NCBI GenBank assembly: GCA_965276635.1
Contig: CBDIBC010000005.1
Span: forward strand, 1,550,001-1,614,000
DNA: 64,000 nt
Direction of reading: 5' to 3'
DNA from: CBDIBC01 sp965276635
Lineage (GTDB): Bacteria > Actinomycetota > Acidimicrobiia > Acidimicrobiales > Palsa-688
A program made the position numbers and the translations under genes. The notes beneath the pieces were generated by a model, which had not been told where the DNA came from, did not search any database, and saw only the letters and a program-made list of their open reading frames with translations. Positions 61,230-64,000 of the stretch are shown here, piece after piece. How positions within the stretch are numbered: the stretch's first letter is position 1; every line of letters starts with the position of its first letter.

Positions 61230-64000
61230 TCAGGCCGAGGAGCCGTAGAAGGCGGCGTCGCCGAAGGTGAAGACGCCCCCGTCTTTTGCGACGAGCCAGT
61301 AGCCGTGGCCGTCGGGGGTGGCGGTCATGCCGACGATGGGTTGGTTGAGGTGGATGGCGCCCGCGGAGCCGTAGAAGGCGGCGTCGCCGAAGGTGAAGAT
61401 GCCCCCGTCTTTTGCGACGAGCCAGTAGCCGTGGCCGTCGGGGGTGGCGGTCATGCCGACGATGGGTTGGTTGAGGTGGATGGCGCCCGCGGAGCCGTAG
61501 AAGGCGGCGTCGCCGAAGGTGAAGATGCCCCCGTCTTTGGCGACGAGCCAGTAGCCGTGGCCGTCGGGGGTGGCGGTCATGCCGACGATGGGTTGGTTGA
61601 GGTGGATGGCGCCCGCGGAGCCGTAGAAGGCGGCGTCGCCGAAGGTGAAGATCCCGCCGTCGGAGGCGACCTCCCAATAGCCCTTGCCATCCGGGGTGGC
61701 GGCGATCCCGACAATCGGCTGGTTCAGGATACTTCCCCCCATCGAGCCGAAGAACTTCGCATTGCCGAAGGCGAAGATCCCGCCGTCAGAACCGACGAGC
61801 CAGTAGCCCCCCTCGCCGGGAGTCGAGGCCATGCCGACGATCGGCTTGTTGAGGGCCTTCCCGGCCATCGAACCGTACGAATCGGCGTCGGCGAAAGCCA
61901 GGACGGCCCCGTTGGAGGCGCCCTCCAGGTAGCCGTGGCCGTCGCCGGCGCGGACGATTCCCACCACGGCAGCCGGTGGGGTCAACGTCGGCGCCTTGGG
62001 CTCAAGCCTGACGCTAACCGCGAGCGGGGCGGTGGCGGTGTCGTTGAAGGTGTAGTTGGCTGCGGTGCCGCCGGTGCAGGCGATGGTGTAGTCGCCGACC
62101 GCGGTGTGGGTGCCGGTCACCGAGCAGACAGGCTGGGTGGTGACCACCGTGGCGGTGTCGCCATTCTGGTAGCCGCTGATCGTGTAGCCGAACGTCGGGT
62201 CGGGCTGGCCATAAACGACGGTCTGGGGGTCGGGGGTGACCGTGAGCACGGCGAGGGTGACCGCCAGCGGGGCGGTGGCGGTGTCGTTGAACGTGTAGTT
62301 GGCTGCGGTGCCGCCGGTGCAGGCGATGGTGTAGTCGCCGACCGCGGTGTGGGTGCCGGTCACCGAGCAGACAGGCTGGGTGGTGACCACCGTGCCGGTG
62401 TCGCCATTCTGGTAGCCGCTGATCGTGTAGCTGAACGTCGGGTCGGGCTGGCCATAAACGACGGTCTGGGGGTCGGGGGTGACAGTGAGCACGGCGAGGG
62501 TGACTGCCAGCGGGGCGGTGGCGGTGTCGTTGAACGTGTAGTTGGCTGCGGTGCCGCCGGTGCAGGCGATGGTGTAGTCGCCGACCGCGGTGTGGGTGCC
62601 GGTCACCGAGCAGACGGGCGGGGTGGTGACCACCGTGGCGGTGTCGCCATTCTGGTAGCCGCTGATCGTGTAGCTGAACGTCGGGTCGGGCTGGCCATAA
62701 ACGACGGTCTGGGGGTCGGGGGTGACCGTGAGCACGGCGGAGGTGACCGCCAGCGGGGCGGTGGCGGTGTCGTTGAAGGTGTAGTTGGCTGCGGTGCCGC
62801 CGGTGCAGGCGATGGTGTAGTCGCCGACCGCGGTGTGGGTGCCGGTCACCGAGCAGACAGGCTGGGTGGTGACCACCGTGCCGGTGTCGCCATTCTGGTA
62901 GCCGCTGATCGTGTAGCCGAACGTCGGGTCGGGCTGGCCATAAACGACGGTCTGGGGGTCGGGGGTGACCGTGAGCACGGCGAGGGTGACCGCCAGCGGG
63001 GCGGTGGCGGTGTCGTTGAACGTGTAGTTGGCTGCGGTGCCGCCGGTGCAGGCGATGGTGTAGTCGCCGACCGCGGTGTGGGTGCCGGTCACCGAGCAGA
63101 CGGGCGGGGTGGTGACCACCGTGGCGGTGTCGCCATTCTGGTAGCCGCTGATCGTGTAGCTGAACGTCGGGTCGGGCTGGCCATAAACGACGGTCTGGGG
63201 GTCGGGGGTGACAGTGAGCACGGCGAGGGTGACTGCCAGCGGGGCGGTGGCGGTGTCGTTGAAGGTGTAGTTGGCTGCGGTGCCGCCGGTGCAGGCGATG
63301 GTGTAGTCGCCGACCGCGGTGTGGGTGCCGGTCACCGAGCAGACGGGCGGGGTGGTGACCACCGTGGCGGTGTCGCCATTCTGGTAGCCGCTGATCGTGT
63401 AGCTGAACGTCGGGTCGGGCTGGCCATAAACGACGGTCTGGGGGTCGGGGGTGACAGTGAGCACGGCGGAGGTGACCGCCAGCGGGGCGGTGGCGGTGTC
63501 GTTGAAGGTGTAGTTGGCTGCGGTGCCGCCGGTGCAGGCGATGGTGTAGTCGCCGACCGCGGTGTGGGTGCCGGTCACCGAGCAGACAGGCTGGGTGGTG
63601 ACCACCGTGGCGGTGTCGCCATTCTGGTAGCCGCTGATCGTGTAGCCGAACGTCGGGTCGGGCTGGCCATAAACGACGGTCTGGGGGTCGGGGGTGACCG
63701 TGAGCACGGCGAGGGTGACCGCCAGCGGGGCGGTGGCGGTGTCGTTGAAGGTGTAGTTGGCTGCGGTGCCGCCGGTGCAGGCGATGGTGTAGTTGCCGAC
63801 CGCGGTGTGGGTGCCGGTCACCGAGCAGACGGGCGGGGTGGTGACCACCGTGGCGGTGTCGCCATTCTGGTAGCCGCTGATCGTGTAGCCGAACGTCGGG
63901 TCGGGCTGGCCATACACGACGCTCTGGGCGTCGGGGGTGACAGTGAGCACAGCGGGCGTGACGGTCTGATTCACGGGCAGCGAGCCGGAAGCGGGCCCGA
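61230..64000 (-). CDS. Large repetitive surface protein, MBG-like repeats plus propeller-like repeats (5'-partial)
   Basis: At least 914 residues; the frame is open at the right edge, so signal peptide and N-terminus lie outside. Eight near-identical ~81-aa repeats start with AVLTVTPDPQTVVYGQPDPT and contain YTISGYQNGDTATVVTT, VCSVTGTHTAVGDYTIACTG and NYTFNDTATAPLAVT: MBG-type Ig-like modules of secreted adhesin-like proteins. After a linker (LEPKAPTLTPPAAVVGIVRA) come six ~42-aa units of the form GGIFTFGDAAFYGSAGAIHL, NQPIVGMTATPDGHGYWLVA, which look like propeller blades. It ends inside a blade (FYGSSA). Presumably extracellular; function unknown. Confidence 0.85.
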   Translation of the reverse strand, partial: GPASGSLPVNQTVTPAVLTVTPDAQSVVYGQPDPTFGYTISGYQNGDTATVVTTPPVCSVTGTHTAVGNYTIACTGGTAANYTFNDTATAPLAVTLAVLTVTPDPQTVVYGQPDPTFGYTISGYQNGDTATVVTTQPVCSVTGTHTAVGDYTIACTGGTAANYTFNDTATAPLAVTSAVLTVTPDPQTVVYGQPDPTFSYTISGYQNGDTATVVTTPPVCSVTGTHTAVGDYTIACTGGTAANYTFNDTATAPLAVTLAVLTVTPDPQTVVYGQPDPTFSYTISGYQNGDTATVVTTPPVCSVTGTHTAVGDYTIACTGGTAANYTFNDTATAPLAVTLAVLTVTPDPQTVVYGQPDPTFGYTISGYQNGDTGTVVTTQPVCSVTGTHTAVGDYTIACTGGTAANYTFNDTATAPLAVTSAVLTVTPDPQTVVYGQPDPTFSYTISGYQNGDTATVVTTPPVCSVTGTHTAVGDYTIACTGGTAANYTFNDTATAPLAVTLAVLTVTPDPQTVVYGQPDPTFSYTISGYQNGDTGTVVTTQPVCSVTGTHTAVGDYTIACTGGTAANYTFNDTATAPLAVTLAVLTVTPDPQTVVYGQPDPTFGYTISGYQNGDTATVVTTQPVCSVTGTHTAVGDYTIACTGGTAANYTFNDTATAPLAVSVRLEPKAPTLTPPAAVVGIVRAGDGHGYLEGASNGAVLAFADADSYGSMAGKALNKPIVGMASTPGEGGYWLVGSDGGIFAFGNAKFFGSMGGSILNQPIVGIAATPDGKGYWEVASDGGIFTFGDAAFYGSAGAIHLNQPIVGMTATPDGHGYWLVAKDGGIFTFGDAAFYGSAGAIHLNQPIVGMTATPDGHGYWLVAKDGGIFTFGDAAFYGSAGAIHLNQPIVGMTATPDGHGYWLVAKDGGVFTFGDAAFYGSSA
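61236..61975 (-). repeat. Six ~126-bp repeats encoding propeller-like blades
   Basis: Three consecutive copies (about 61250-61640) are almost identical in DNA sequence; the outer ones are diverged. The near identity indicates recent amplification or gene conversion. Confidence 0.9.
61990..63960 (-). repeat. Eight 243-bp repeats encoding MBG-like modules
   Basis: Period 243 bp, differences confined to a few positions (FGY/FSY, TATVV/TGTVV, TTPP/TTQP, LAVL/SAVL). The variants recur in a mosaic order along the array, the mark of unequal crossing-over or conversion. Assembly of this region from short reads would be unreliable. Confidence 0.92.

Noticed and set aside
61990..63960. 243-bp repeats as mobile or CRISPR-like repeats
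   Set aside because: They keep one reading frame throughout and encode protein modules.

Overview
The window is a 64 kb piece of a high-GC (roughly 70 %) chromosome. Densely packed genes, frequent GTG starts, ATGA/GTGA stop-start overlaps, F420-type luciferase-like oxidoreductases, an MMPL transporter, an IS1081-like transposase and a cell-surface protein built of MBG-like and propeller-like repeats all point to an actinomycete. The last trait makes an Acidimicrobiia-like lineage my best guess. No rRNA or other taxonomic marker is present, so this is inference.

Layout. 1-7.6 kb: recC (5' end outside), recB and recD, an exonuclease V operon. 7.7-14.1 kb: a thioesterase, two small unknown proteins, a SCO1/SenC-like protein, an SF2 helicase and a low-GC GT-C-like membrane protein beside tRNA-Ser(GCU). 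14.4-20.8 kb is an accessory zone: two PIN toxin loci, a broken Lrp/AsnC regulator, a complete IS256-family element with 9-bp target duplications, small membrane genes, a broken small gene, an orphan palindrome, a LuxR-tail fragment and a decayed copy of part of an ABC ATPase gene. 20.8-28.9 kb: an Rrf2-type regulator, a sulfate ABC importer (cysPTWA) and, convergent to it, a ferric-iron importer (fbpABC) behind a DtxR/IdeR-like box. 28.9-32.3 kb: an MMPL exporter translationally coupled to a cytochrome P450 that is now a pseudogene.

32.3-48.2 kb is the most remarkable intact region: 13 minus-strand genes, mostly joined by 4-bp overlaps, that look like one uncharacterised catabolic pathway. 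They encode two short-chain dehydrogenases, two ACMSD-type amidohydrolases, an FAH-family hydrolase, a KstD/fumarate-reductase-type flavoprotein, an alpha/beta hydrolase, a Rieske oxygenase alpha subunit, an N-acyl-D-amino-acid deacylase-like enzyme, a SnoaL-like protein, a luciferase-like oxidoreductase and a HyuA/HyuB hydantoinase/oxoprolinase pair. The gene set suggests oxidation and hydrolytic opening of a cyclic, probably nitrogen-containing compound, but the substrate cannot be read from sequence.

48.3-54.9 kb: a DUF429 protein, small genes, an AAA+ ATPase pseudogene that has lost its P-loop, another luciferase-like oxidoreductase, an FMN reductase, and glyA preceded by a ZTP (pfl) riboswitch. 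54.9-60.8 kb is a gene graveyard: a vapBC remnant, GGDEF, MOSC and DinB/MDMPI-like fragments, a frameshifted cupin, an integrase N-terminal fragment and the 3' half of a tRNA-Ser (probable att scar). Among these stand an intact vapBC pair and an unusual CDGSH/ferredoxin/globin fusion. 61.2-64 kb: the 3' part of a very repetitive surface protein that runs off the window.
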